A stretch of 39,309 bases of DNA from Priapulus caudatus (Eukaryota; Priapulida; Priapulimorpha; Priapulimorphida; Priapulidae), in assembly GCF_000485595.1 (NCBI RefSeq), contig NW_014577197.1, positions 465,029 through 504,337 of the forward strand. Direction: 5' to 3'. Below, one piece after another: positions 18,010-27,850 of the stretch (position 1 is its first letter; every line of letters starts with the position of its first letter). Under the pieces are notes generated by a model. That model had not been told where the DNA came from and ran no database searches. It saw nothing but the letters and a program-made list of their open reading frames with translations. A program made the translations under genes and the position numbers.

Positions 18010-20514
18010 TTATAAAAGGTCAGTAAATCTGTCCTTCTCACTGAGAAACAAGCGCCAATTTTCGTAGTCTGTGTACATCTTCGTAAAAACCTCCGTGTTG
18101 ACATTGCTGCGCCAACCTGCCATCTGTGCATGAATCTGCTTGGCGACCACCACAGAGTCACCTGTTGGCACTATCGGAAAGCTATTTCTAGCAAATGTAA
18201 AAGGCCGTTCGACGTTTCTAAAAACATCTTCATTATAGGCCGTCTGATTGAAGTGTTTACCCGTCGAGAGGCATTGCAGTAATATATCCACAAACAACTG
18301 CCAACGTGGCCTGTAGTAATGAGACACAAGTCCAGCCCACTGTTTCTTTCCATAATCTAAGATGTTTCCATCTGGACCCCACAGAGTGACTTGCACTCTT
18401 GCATTATACTCATAAAGCACTCTCTCCTGATCATTAGTAGCCAGCGATTTTGCTGCTTCAAGCCATGAACCTAACAGGAATTTCTCATTTGTACCAAGAA
18501 TCAATTCTAGATTGTCAAGTGCCAAGAGAAGTTTCCTCCCAGCTTTCTGAACAGTGGGAATAGACCAGGATCTATAACCGCCTACAAGTTCTGTATAGTG
18601 ATAAGCTGCTATTAGTTGCAAGGCTTGCCTGGTCGTATCGACTAGGTCGTAACGGAAAGTGGAAACATTTTTCAACGCGTCAGCAGATGAAACAAAGACG
18701 TCCCACGCTTGTAGGAACTGCGGAACGTCGTACCAAACTAATTGCACGCGTTTGAGAGACGGTCTCAGAACAATTACGTACTTTCCGTGGTGTCTGAGGT
18801 TATTCTGACAATTGTAAACAGTTGACGCAAGGAGGTGCCAAGCTTGGACGAGTGGCTGCGACCACATTCCGTATCTTCTCCACGCGTACTGCTGCACCCA
18901 TGCCGTCAAGTTTACTCCATCCATCCAACCCAATTCATACAACAGATCATACATGACGTCATTCTGCAAGATACCCTCTGGCGTTGCACCTGTGCCTACT
19001 AGTGTGCTGTTGGGAAACATTCTAGCCTTGCTTGGTCCCTCAGCAGTCTGGTTTATTGCACCGTACATACCCAACACGCCACCATAATTGTGTAGCATGC
19101 ACCAGATAAACGGTTGGCCATAGAACGACTCCAGGCGACGATACTGTGGAAAAAGCTCAGCCTGTAAATCGAGTACCAACATTTTGCCCTGAGGTACAGA
19201 CGTCAGGAATGCCTTTGCTTGCTTTGGCTTCCAGAATTCAGAGCTACTGTAGAACATCCAGCCTTGAACTAGCCAAATTGCATTGGGATCGGCCACCGTC
19301 ATAGATTTGTAAACAGATTTGCCAATGTTTGCGAGGAAGATGGGATCACGTGATGTAGGTACCATTTCATTCAGGGGGTCAGCATTGTATATGTGATCAA
19401 CTCCAAATGAGTCTTTCATTTCCCTGATGAATGATGAGCCAATCTTGGTGAAAAGTGGGTCCAGAGGGTCAAGGAACAGGGTGCAACAGTACTTGTCATA
19501 GAAGTGACCCCAGCCACTAGGGTCAAGCACTGACACGTTGGCTTGCGGAAACCGCTCCTTCGTTGCTCTCGGAACGTAACCGGCAAAACCTGGCAGCACA
19601 GGAGTCATTCCAAACTCCCTCATCCTCTCGACAATTTTCCGCTGTAGTAAGAACTGTGCCTTCATCCATGAGCGTGGCAACGGACCACCCCATCCTTGAA
19701 TGTTTCCCATGCGACCCCATGCCAGGAATGCCGGTCCAGTGAAGAAATCGGCTAACTCGGTCTCGTTGAAGCCCAGGCCAGTAAACACGTGGTACCAGAT
19801 TTCCTCTTGACCGGTGAAGGCAAGCGGTAAGTTGATAGAATTCAGCGCCATCCAGTCGATCTCTCGCTCCCACCGCGTCCAGTTCCACCAAACGAACGTG
19901 TAACTGGACGTGCAGACATTCTGGTAGTAGCGCAGCGTGTCACGCGACGTCACAACAATCCTCTCACGTAACTCCGGCAGCGGCATTGGCAGCTTCAGCT
20001 GGTCCCCCGACCACGATATGTGCGCGTGGCAGAAGTACTTAAGGTAGTGATTCACACCGCCGGCAGCAGCGACCCCACTCGTCCCCGCAATGGAAACCTG
20101 GACGGATCCATTTGTAGATGTAAGTGTCTGAATGCTGAAGGTCAGATGATGTGTGGGTCCTAGCGTAGGATCGACAGTGATGATAAACTCTGCAGCGCGC
20201 CGTGGCAACAGTCGTTCGACTAGGTCTCTCACGGCTTTCTCTTGCACAGCAGGGGGCGCTGATGCCGTCACGCTGGGAATGTGTGGCAGTCCACACTCCG
20301 CAGTCAAATCAACGACTTCGTTTGTCACGTTGTTTGTACATGGACGAAATGACGATCTACCTGCACTCTTTGCAAACGAATTCACTTGTTGCACACACAG
20401 TGCTGCCACTGCAAACGCCAGAAACAGAGTCGTGCAGCTAGGAACGTGGCTTGTCATGATTGCACGTGAAATTTTCATCATATCAAGTCTCAGACTGCTG
20501 TGTCCACCGTACAC
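18010..20514 (-). CDS. NAGLU: Alpha-N-acetylglucosaminidase (lysosomal, GH89)
   Basis: An uninterrupted 834-residue frame. NAGLU removes terminal alpha-linked N-acetylglucosamine from heparan sulfate in the lysosome. A hydrophobic leader (TTLFLAFAVAALCVQQVNSFA, about residues 28-48) is a likely signal peptide; translation may start at M12, M13 or M20 rather than M1. The GH89 layout is visible: a small N-terminal domain, a TIM barrel from about 190 with WWNWTRWEREIDWMALNSIN, LAWGRMGNIQGWGGPLP, GQPFIWCMLHNYGG, and a helical C-terminal domain. E383 in LNEMVP and E513 in ATPEGI are spaced 130 residues apart, as are the human catalytic E316 and E446. Several N-x-S/T sites fit a glycoprotein. The human protein is 743 residues; extra length is mainly N-terminal. 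No intron is present, unlike vertebrate NAGLU. It appears intact and functional. Confidence 0.95.
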   Translation of the reverse strand: MYGGHSSLRLDMMKISRAIMTSHVPSCTTLFLAFAVAALCVQQVNSFAKSAGRSSFRPCTNNVTNEVVDLTAECGLPHIPSVTASAPPAVQEKAVRDLVERLLPRRAAEFIITVDPTLGPTHHLTFSIQTLTSTNGSVQVSIAGTSGVAAAGGVNHYLKYFCHAHISWSGDQLKLPMPLPELRERIVVTSRDTLRYYQNVCTSSYTFVWWNWTRWEREIDWMALNSINLPLAFTGQEEIWYHVFTGLGFNETELADFFTGPAFLAWGRMGNIQGWGGPLPRSWMKAQFLLQRKIVERMREFGMTPVLPGFAGYVPRATKERFPQANVSVLDPSGWGHFYDKYCCTLFLDPLDPLFTKIGSSFIREMKDSFGVDHIYNADPLNEMVPTSRDPIFLANIGKSVYKSMTVADPNAIWLVQGWMFYSSSEFWKPKQAKAFLTSVPQGKMLVLDLQAELFPQYRRLESFYGQPFIWCMLHNYGGVLGMYGAINQTAEGPSKARMFPNSTLVGTGATPEGILQNDVMYDLLYELGWMDGVNLTAWVQQYAWRRYGMWSQPLVQAWHLLASTVYNCQNNLRHHGKYVIVLRPSLKRVQLVWYDVPQFLQAWDVFVSSADALKNVSTFRYDLVDTTRQALQLIAAYHYTELVGGYRSWSIPTVQKAGRKLLLALDNLELILGTNEKFLLGSWLEAAKSLATNDQERVLYEYNARVQVTLWGPDGNILDYGKKQWAGLVSHYYRPRWQLFVDILLQCLSTGKHFNQTAYNEDVFRNVERPFTFARNSFPIVPTGDSVVVAKQIHAQMAGWRSNVNTEVFTKMYTDYENWRLFLSEKDRFTDLL

Positions 20515-20860
20515 CCTAGCACCCAGTCTTGATCTGGTTATATTCCTTCTTGTGTTACCTCTCTAATCCGGTCATGCTGAAATAATATACAACACATATT
20601 ATATTTTCTCGTACATTACTCATGTAACATTCTCCTTCATAATTAGTTTTTACAGTGGAATCACAGAGTGGAACATGCGCTGAAGCAAAAACATCATCAT
20701 GCGCTGAAGCAAAGTTATCATGAGAACAAGACAAAGTTCTACAAGCTTTCCGATACCCTGAACGAAATACAAGCGGTGGAGGAATGAGGATCCAAAGTAT
20801 AGTGGATTACCCTCTTTCAGAGATCATACTTGTTCCTATCTAGTAAAATATGCTATATAG
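20515..20860 (-). other. Presumed NAGLU upstream region
   Basis: No coding sequence. A duplicated GCGCTGAAGCAAA word occurs at about 20679 and 20701. The promoter should lie here, but no convincing TATA or initiator can be named. The region is bounded on the far side by the target duplication of the LTR element. Confidence 0.4.
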
Positions 20861-21516
20861 TGTAGCGAATTTTGTGTGCAATAGATGGCGCCACGCGACT
20901 GTTTGGCGTGCACACGCGTTAGCGTACGCTAGCCTAGCTAGCTAGCCTGGCGTTCCAAAAGGGGCGTGGCCTGTCACACTCATTGTGTCGCCAGCGAATG
21001 GTAGTGAGGTTTTGGAAGGAGCGTGTTTAGAACGTCTCTCTCTCTTTCTCTGGTCTAGGACTCTAGGTGCTTGAGGGAGGACGTGTTTTGTGTTTGGTCT
21101 TGCGTCCAGGCAGCAGGGGAGTGAGTACGTGTTTGTGTTTGTGATGGGTTCAGCCTCGTAATTCTACCGTGCGTTCGAGCCGTCAATGGTGTGCTGAGGC
21201 TAGTACTAGTAGTGCTGATGTGAACGATCGACGTAAAGTGCCTGTGGAAAGAGGGAGCTACTGTAACTTGAGTGTATTCTACGTGTGTGCGCATCCGGTG
21301 GGTCAGCGGGGCGACCTCTAGAGTGAGGATGGTGAGAGCACGCGTGTCCGGCCGAGCGTGCGGCCAGTACTGTAGGCAATAAATCGGACCCCCGGTCCAT
21401 TCGCATCTACGCTACATCTATCTCGCGCTTATTCTCTCATCGCCGTGCCGCTACCTGCGAGCCTGGGTTGGGGACGTGACACCCCGCGGGTCGTAGAGGA
21501 AACCGAATTCGTCACA
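20861..21516 (+). repeat. 5' LTR of the non-autonomous retrotransposon
   Basis: 656 bp, TG...CA ends. It contains a GGGGCGTGGC GC-box-like word near 20961, a TCTCTCTCTTTCTC tract, and CAATAAATCGGACC (AATAAA at about 21379) as a likely polyadenylation signal in the R region. Confidence 0.9.
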
Positions 21517-21613
21517 GTGTTGCCGTGACCACAGGATAGTAGGCGCGGCGATGGAGACCACGCGGGGAGGAAGACCGGTCAAGCTGCCCCTTCGCTATCG
21601 GCAGTGAATAAAA

Positions 21614-21860
21614 ACGAGCGCCAGCCGGGGCGCGGTAGAAATACCAGGCGGTGTGTCCGCTCAAGGCAGAAACCGCTTGCCAGGGCGGGATACAAACGAG
21701 CGCCAGCCGGGGCGCGGTAGAAATACCAGGCGGTGTGTCCGCTCAAGGCAGAAACCGCTTGCCAGGGCGGGATACAAACGAGCGCCAGCCGGGCGCGTAG
21801 AAATACCAGGCGGTGTGTCCGCTCAAGGCAGAAACGCTTGCCGGGGCGGGATACAAACAC
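21614..21860 (+). repeat. Three tandem copies of an 82-bp repeat inside the LTR element
   Basis: Units start at 21614, 21696 and 21778, each ACGAGCGCCAGCCGGG...GGGATACAAAC. The third has small deletions. The period is 82 bp, the units touch with no spacer, and so it is a tandem repeat, not a CRISPR array. Confidence 0.9.
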
Positions 21861-21997
21861 GAGCTGGGAGCATGGGCACGGGCTGGCGATTCGATCACCG
21901 CTGGCACGAGCCTGTGATCCCGGCTAAGGTAGCGAGCGCTTAGCCGAAGCGCTTAGAAGTGTCCGCGGGGAGAGCTAGCTAGGCGGGGAGAGGAAAC

Positions 21998-22204
21998 ATG
22001 GCGCGAGGAAAAGATGGAGGGGACAGCGGCAGCGGAGCTGGGGACAGGAAGATCCCACAGCGGCGAGGGCTTGGAGGAAGCCGAGGAGACTCCGCAGCGT
22101 CGACAGACGAGGAAGGACACGGCGACAGCAGCGCGCCAGGCACAGAACGTGACGAGCTACGGATAAGAGATGGAGAAGGACGAGCACCGGCGCAGTGGTC
22201 TTGA
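21998..22204 (+). CDS. Short open frame in the LTR element interior, function unknown
   Basis: 68 codons starting at an ATG in an AAACATGG context, giving a Gly/Ser/Arg-rich hydrophilic peptide (MARGKDGGDSGSGAGDRK...). No domain is recognised. It is the first ATG frame after the tandem repeats, but could easily be chance in this GC-rich interior. Confidence 0.2.
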   Translation: MARGKDGGDSGSGAGDRKIPQRRGLGGSRGDSAASTDEEGHGDSSAPGTERDELRIRDGEGRAPAQWS

Positions 22205-22574
22205 AGAGGCCGCGGTGAGTTGGGTCACGTCCACCCACTGCTAGGCCAACACCGGGCCTATGATACGCAGCCTAGAGGTTATAAGCGGCGCGTCGATGTC
22301 CGCCGGGTGGTTACGTTTGCCTTCACACCCTTTTCTTTCCCGGGGGACGGAAGCCGTTACGGCTGGGGAAATGCCGAGTCGCCCGCCACTTCGTCGTCGA
22401 CCCATGCGTCAGAGTCAGAGTGTGGGGGATGAGAGAAAGGGGAGTAGAGGGAGACGGCCCTGCAAGATGGCGGTGCACACAGGGCGCCACATGAGTGGGT
22501 ACTGTCTGAGATGCCTGGGATGGGGCAGAGAGGGGTAAACAGGAGCGTAGCGCTATCCTGAGTTTAGGGATAAT

Positions 22575-22705
22575 ATACCGGAAGGGTTCTCCGGAAGTAT
22601 TGTATCTGTGTACGTAGTTAAGTAACGGCATACCGGAAGTGTTCTCCGGGGTAGTATTGAAATGTTAGTTAAGATCTTCGCGTGCCGGAAGTGTTCTCCG
22701 GGTGT
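22575..22705 (+). repeat. Triplicated CCGGAAGTGTTCTCCGG motif
   Basis: The imperfect palindrome CCGGAAG-G/T-GTTCTCCGG occurs at about 22578, 22633 and 22685, spaced about 54 bp, in the interior of the LTR element. It may be a degenerate tandem repeat or a protein-binding array. Confidence 0.7.
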
Positions 22706-23685
22706 TTGTAAATAAACATATTAGTTACGAAGCTCCTCCACCCGGGAACACCACCGCGCGTCGCGAGAAACGGCAGAGCGAATTAAAACGCGACCGTACT
22801 CTCGCGCGCAAGATGTCACGCGGCGCGTGTAAGAAGAATTGCAGCGACAGAGCTGACGGGATGAATACGCGCGTTCCATCCGCGCGCGTGTGATGTGATT
22901 TTAGCTAAGGCTTCGTTAGTTAAGATGAAATTCTAGTGAAGTGAATACATGCGTTTCACCCAGTACAGCGTGTTCGCGATTATGGTACGCTGCTGCGCGC
23001 ATCGGAGAGTGCAGCTAGATTGTGCACGTGTCGGTCCACGCGCGGACTAGAAATGTATGAGAAATCATATTAGAAATGGTATGGAAATTAGCACGCGCGT
23101 GTCGTATTGCTGTGTGCGTGCTGTGTCGCGCGAGCTGTATTGGAATTGTGTTGGACTGTGTCCGTGAGGTGTTGGAGATTGTAAGAGAGGTTGTGTTGGA
23201 CTGGAAGCGCGCGTGTTGTGACACGCGCTTGTTGCCGGCTGGGATCGCGGTCATGCGCGCATCCCCCCCAGCGCGTGCATTGCGGATGGATGACAGTAGG
23301 ACACGCGTGTATTGTATTTTGGGGGGGTTGTTTGATGCGTGTTCTAGGCGACCGGGTAGTTGTCGGAGTTTGGAGGGGTTTGTGTACGGGCACGTTGCTT
23401 ATGTATGTTAAAGGGGGCGTGTCACTATTGTGTGTTAAAGGGGGTATGATTTCGTACGGCCATGTTGTTGCCGTTCTATATGCCGGTATTCGGTGTGACC
23501 AAGTTGTTGTCGTCTTTTGGAGGGGTCGCGTTCGGGCAAGTGACATACCTTTTGGGGGCCTATATTGGGTGTATCAATCTCGGGTTGGGGGAGCGGTTCC
23601 CGCAGCAAGGGTCCGACTCCGGGGAAGGAAGCCGACGAATAGAGTTGGCACCAGGAGGCGCCAAAAGGTGTGGGAAAGGGGGCAG

Positions 23686-24365
23686 TGTAGCGAATTTTGT
23701 GTGCAATAGATGGCGCCACGCGACTGTTTGGCGTGCACACGCGTTAGCGTATGCTAGCCTAGCTAGCTAGCCTGGCGTTCCAAAAGGGGCGTGGCCTGTC
23801 ACACTCCATTGTGTGCGCCAGCGAATGGTAGTGAGGTTTTGGAAGGAGCGTGTTTAGAACGTCTCTCTCTCTTTCTCTGGTCTAGGACTCTAGGTGCTTG
23901 AGGAGGACGTGTTTTGTGTTTGTCTTTCCAGGCAGCAGCGGAGTGAGCAGTACGTGTTTTGTGTTTGTGCATGGGTTCAGCCTCGTAATTCTACCGTGCG
24001 TTCGAGCCGTCAATGGTGTGCTGAGGCTAGTACTAGTAGTGCTGATGTGAACGATCGACGTAAAGTGCCTGTGGAAAGAGGGAGCTACTGTAACTTGAGG
24101 TGTATTCTACGTGTGTGCCGCATCCGGTGGGTCAGCGGGGGCGACCTCTAGAGTGAGGATGGTGGGAGCACAGCGTGGTCCGGGGGTCGGAGCGTGGCGA
24201 GCCGGCGTACTTGCTCTAAGGCAATAAATGCGGACCGCAACCGGTCCATTCGCATCTACGCTACATCTATCTCGCGCTTATTCTCTCATCGCCGTGCCGC
24301 TACCTGCGAGCCTGGGTTGGGGACGTGACACCCCGCAGGTCGTAGAGGAAACCGAATTCGTCACA
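23686..24365 (+). repeat. 3' LTR of the non-autonomous retrotransposon
   Basis: 680 bp, the same ends as the left LTR. It carries GGCAATAAATGCGGACC as the AATAAA region. It is 24 bp longer than the left copy because of small insertions, several near 24190-24240. Confidence 0.9.
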
Positions 24366-24369
24366 ATAG

Positions 24370-25464
24370 TAAAAAAAAAGTCAGGTGTATAAAACAAATC
24401 CATAACTACCGCCATAGGCGTGGCCAGCTTGTACCAGCTGTACTAGTCAGAGATAACCGATGGAAAATTAGAGAGAGCAGTAGATCCTAAATATCATTCA
24501 GTTTAATATCTGTAAAATTCTAACTAACCATTATAAAGCAATATCAGTATCTATAAAGTAAGATTTGCAAAGTAACTATAAAGAATTCACAGCAACGCAG
24601 GAATGCGAAGGCTGACCATAGGGTTAGAGAATTTACTTAATGGTTGAGCGCACCATGCGCATGAATATTCTAAGTAGTGCAACCCGTATAAATAAGGGCC
24701 CATTGGCCACATCAAAACACTTCATCTGCGTTCTGCGAAGTAACACCGTCACCGGTATTGGAGCTGCTTATCCTGAGCCAGAACAAAGAGAGAACCTGAC
24801 TCGGTGAGTTACGACACCTTGCCCAGACGCTCTGCCTGTCGGAGACCTGCCCGTACGTGCCGTGACCACGACTTTGAACGGCAGATTAGGCATGCACCGC
24901 TAGTCGGAGCTACCTGTCTTTCTAAACATTAGTCTATAGTCAGACTGATTTTTAGGCACACACCCGAATGACGTGAGAGTCTATATTCAGCATTCTATGT
25001 ATATGTACCTCTGCACGTTGTTTTTAAAATAAATGCTTCACTGCCGTTAGACATGTTAAGCATCCATCCTGTGGGTTGTTTCCTTGCCATATAACGTCGC
25101 ATACAAGGGACCACGCAAGCGTACACACCAGAGCCACGACAGACTCTCCGTAGTCGCAACACCAGTACGTCACTCGGCCCCTTCCTAGGAGTTAGCAATA
25201 TCCGGGAAACAAATATATACCCTGCGCATCTACTCATACAAAACTTATCAAATCTTTAGAAGTACACTAATTAAGATCCTTCACAAATGAGAAATATCAT
25301 GCATCAAAAAGAGCAATGTAATTGATAGTAATTAAAAATTGAATGGTACCTATATCCATTATGAATATATCACAGAAAATGAAGATGTAGATGTTTATCG
25401 AATTTTATGTTTGTTTTGGATGCATCTTCAAATTGATGTTTAATGATTCTCTTTGACCATCAAG
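24370..25464. promoter_or_regulatory. Gene-free stretch with TATA box and AATAAA in LTR-like order
   Basis: TATAAATA at 24687-24694 is preceded by an AT-rich/CG-containing region and followed about 340 bp later by AATAAA (25028-25033). That order and spacing fit a solo LTR, but no TG...CA ends or target duplication could be fixed. It could instead be a host promoter. No coding sequence is seen. Confidence 0.3.
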
Positions 25465-26395
25465 GTACCCTGGTTATGGAGCATACATCGAGTCCCTATA
25501 CGAGAGACGTCAAGTGTGGGCCCAGGCGTTTAGATTAGGACTGAGGATTCGGACCAACAATACCAACAACTATGCCGAGGCTGCCATGAGGGTCTTAAAG
25601 GACTCCATCCTACAACGGTCGAAAGCCTTCAATGTGCCTCAGTTGGTGGATTTCATCCTCTGCAGACTGGAAGGTTTCTACCAGAGAAAACTACTGGCAC
25701 TAGTCAATCAACGCCCACTGAAGTGGAATACCCAACCCCATAGCAGATCCAAGATCAGCAAAGATGACATTTCCAAAGTACTTTGTAAATTTTATTTTAT
25801 TTATTTAAAATGTGAGGGTCCACATTGAGAGTGTGCAAATCCACAGTCAACAATGATGGCATAATATATTTTTGTTTGAAATTCAATTGGATCTTGATCT
25901 AAAATACTTCCGGTAGTGTCTTAACACCGGAATATAAGAAAACGAAATAAGTCAATTATCTGACTAATCACTCACATAATAAAGGACACAAAATAATCAG
26001 ATAGTATTTGCAAACAACTAAACTTGAAAACATGATACGTGGACGTTAGATTTGAAAAGGTACTGGGAAAGATGACAGCAAAGATCCAGCACTGTTGCTA
26101 TAATTCATCCCTTTGTGTAATTGCTTTTATTGCTACTACCAGACTGAGGAGAGCACATACCAAGTGACCAGCCAGAGAGATCGACAATGTCACTACACCA
26201 TTGACATGGCAGTTGGGGCATGTACATGCCACGAAGGTGTCACTGGGGGTGCTTGCAAACATCAAGAGGCCATTGTGACACACTTTAAAGTGGCATCAAG
26301 CAACTTCCTTCCATCATCTGCCAGCGAAAGGGCATTGTTACTTAAAATTGGAACCGGATGTAATTAAATTGAGCTGAATATTTTTCTTATACTTA

Positions 26396-26819
26396 TATAG
26401 AGTACCGAAGTGATGACGTCACGGTGCAATGACAACGAGCCTGCTGGTTCTACACAATCATATGCTCTGGTAACATTAACTGCGTGTCGTGTTTTGTACC
26501 CGATTGTAACCATCATTCTGAGAGTCATTATTGCAGTTTTTATAGATTTCCAAAGGATGGAAGTGAAAAGCAACGGGAAAATAAAATAAAAATTAACAAC
26601 AACAAAATTTAAAAAAAAAAATTTTAATAATTCATTAAATATTGTAAGATCGACTTGCTACCGATGCTTTACCGCTGTCTGCAGCGCACACACTCGTGTT
26701 TTACGTACGCACAACATTTTCACGCAGTTAACGTGGCTTGTGGCTTGTGGCCAGTGGCTTGTGTAGAACCAGCCCGTGCGTTGTCTTGCCAACGTGACGT
26801 CACACTTCGGTACTCTATA
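26396..26819 (+). mobile_element. P-element-like deletion derivative with THAP finger remnant
   Basis: Inverted ends TATAGAGTACCGAAGTG / CACTTCGGTACTCTATA, with imperfect complementarity continuing about 60 bp inward (GACGTCACG, GACAACG, CTGGTTCTACACA on each arm). Between them bases 26475-26585 encode CFVPDCNHHSESHYCSFYRF and FPKDGSEKQRENK, the N-terminal half of a THAP zinc finger, the DNA-binding domain of P transposases. The rest of the transposase is deleted. It sits in the intron between the second and third MULE exons. A clear 8-bp target duplication was not found. Confidence 0.6.
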
Positions 26820-27527
26820 GTGATATTCTTTATGCTGCTAAGCTTAAGCTTTTTTGCTTAGCAGATACTACATATTAAGATAAACAGTAAAATAGCATAT
26901 TTACAATTTCATCTATAATAAGAATTATTAAATGCTTTAATTTGGGCCTTACAGAATTATACATCACATTGTTTAAATTTAAACATAAAGTGCCTCAATC
27001 AATACCTTGATCTCTTACAGCTGCAGTGCCATAACTTATGATATGGCAGAATCTCTATCATATATCTTCAGATCTTGTGTTACGTATATTCAGTATAACC
27101 AACACTGCATGAAGAATCATTAGATAGAAATACATGTTTGTTTATCAATTGAATTCAAGGTGATGACAATGTCACGTCAGGATGGATGGACCCTCTTCAG
27201 TCCTTGGAGCCCATGGCAGAAGATGTGCCAGAACCTGGACTACAAGAAACAACACTGGTCATACATCATGGTGAAATGCAGGATCCCCCACTTGTTCATG
27301 TGGACAGTCTCCATGCTCAGAGGGACTTGCATAATGCATTCGACAGACCTCTTCATGGCAGCAGGCAGCAGCTCCTCCCAATGTAACTATAGCTTTGTTT
27401 AATTTATTACCAGTATGTTTTTGAGTTGTGAGTTGTGAGTTTGTGAACATGCAATTGAGTTTTATAGGACTCTAAATGTTAATTGTTACTTAATAAAACT
27501 GGTCAGTCATGTTTTTATGAAAACAAT

Positions 27528-27744
27528 TTAACCATTTAGCCCCTGATGCAGTGTATTGCAAAATTAACAAGTTTTTAAGATAATTTATCACAGAACTGAG
27601 TAAAATAATTATTTGAGCCTACTTCCACATTATATTACTGCATAGGATGAAGAAAATTCTATTCCATAATGGAAGAAAGTCATGGGAACCTCAGGGCGCT
27701 CTAGGGTCCTGAAGGGAAATACTCACAGGGCGCTGAATGGTTAA
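27528..27744 (+). mobile_element. piggyBac-type MITE (TTAA-flanked)
   Basis: TTAA at 27528-27531 and 27741-27744 bracket a 209-bp sequence with inverted ends CCATTTAGCCCCTGA and (reverse complement) CCATTCAGCGCCCTGTGAG. TTAA duplication is the signature of piggyBac transposition. It has no coding capacity and lies in the last MULE-gene intron. Its ends differ from those of the full piggyBac at 34.4-36.8 kb, so the mobilising transposase was another family member. Confidence 0.6.
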
Positions 27745-27792
27745 ATGAATATGAATTTCATATGCAAATTTTATTCATAAATATTATTTTTA

Positions 27793-27850
27793 TGCCTCCG
27801 CCCCGAAGGATGCCGGAGGCATTGTGTTTTCGGGTTGTTCGTACTTTAAT
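27793..27850 (+). repeat. Dispersed-repeat fragment with TGCCTCCG/CGGAGGCA hairpin
   Basis: TATGCCTCCGCCCCGAAGG, then GCCGGAGGCATTGTGTTTTC and GGGTTGTTCGTA. The TGCCTCCG/CGGAGGCA arms form a hairpin. I recall this GGAGGCAT-TATGTTTTCGGG arrangement from short dispersed repeats of several marine invertebrates. Truncated here. Confidence 0.4.

Larger units (their letters stand above)
20857..24369 (+). mobile_element. Non-autonomous LTR retrotransposon with intact structure
   Basis: Two direct repeats beginning TGTAGCGAATTTTGTGTGC and ending GAATTCGTCACA flank a 2.17-kb interior. The whole is bounded by ATAG at 20857-20860 and 24366-24369, a 4-bp target-site duplication. A purine-rich tract GGGAAAGGGGGCAG immediately precedes the right LTR, which fixes the orientation as plus. 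The interior holds no gag, protease, reverse transcriptase or integrase, only tandem repeats and short frames, so it must depend on enzymes from another element. No primer-binding site could be matched after the left LTR. The two LTRs remain close in sequence apart from small indels, implying a relatively recent insertion. Confidence 0.9.

Noticed and set aside
21517-21560. Primer-binding site after the 5' LTR
   Set aside because: The sequence after the LTR (GTGTTGCCGTGACCACAGG) lacks a convincing TGG-starting match to a tRNA end, so none is annotated.
21614-21860. Regular direct repeats as a CRISPR-like array
   Set aside because: The 82-bp units are contiguous with no unique spacers, and the context is an animal LTR element.
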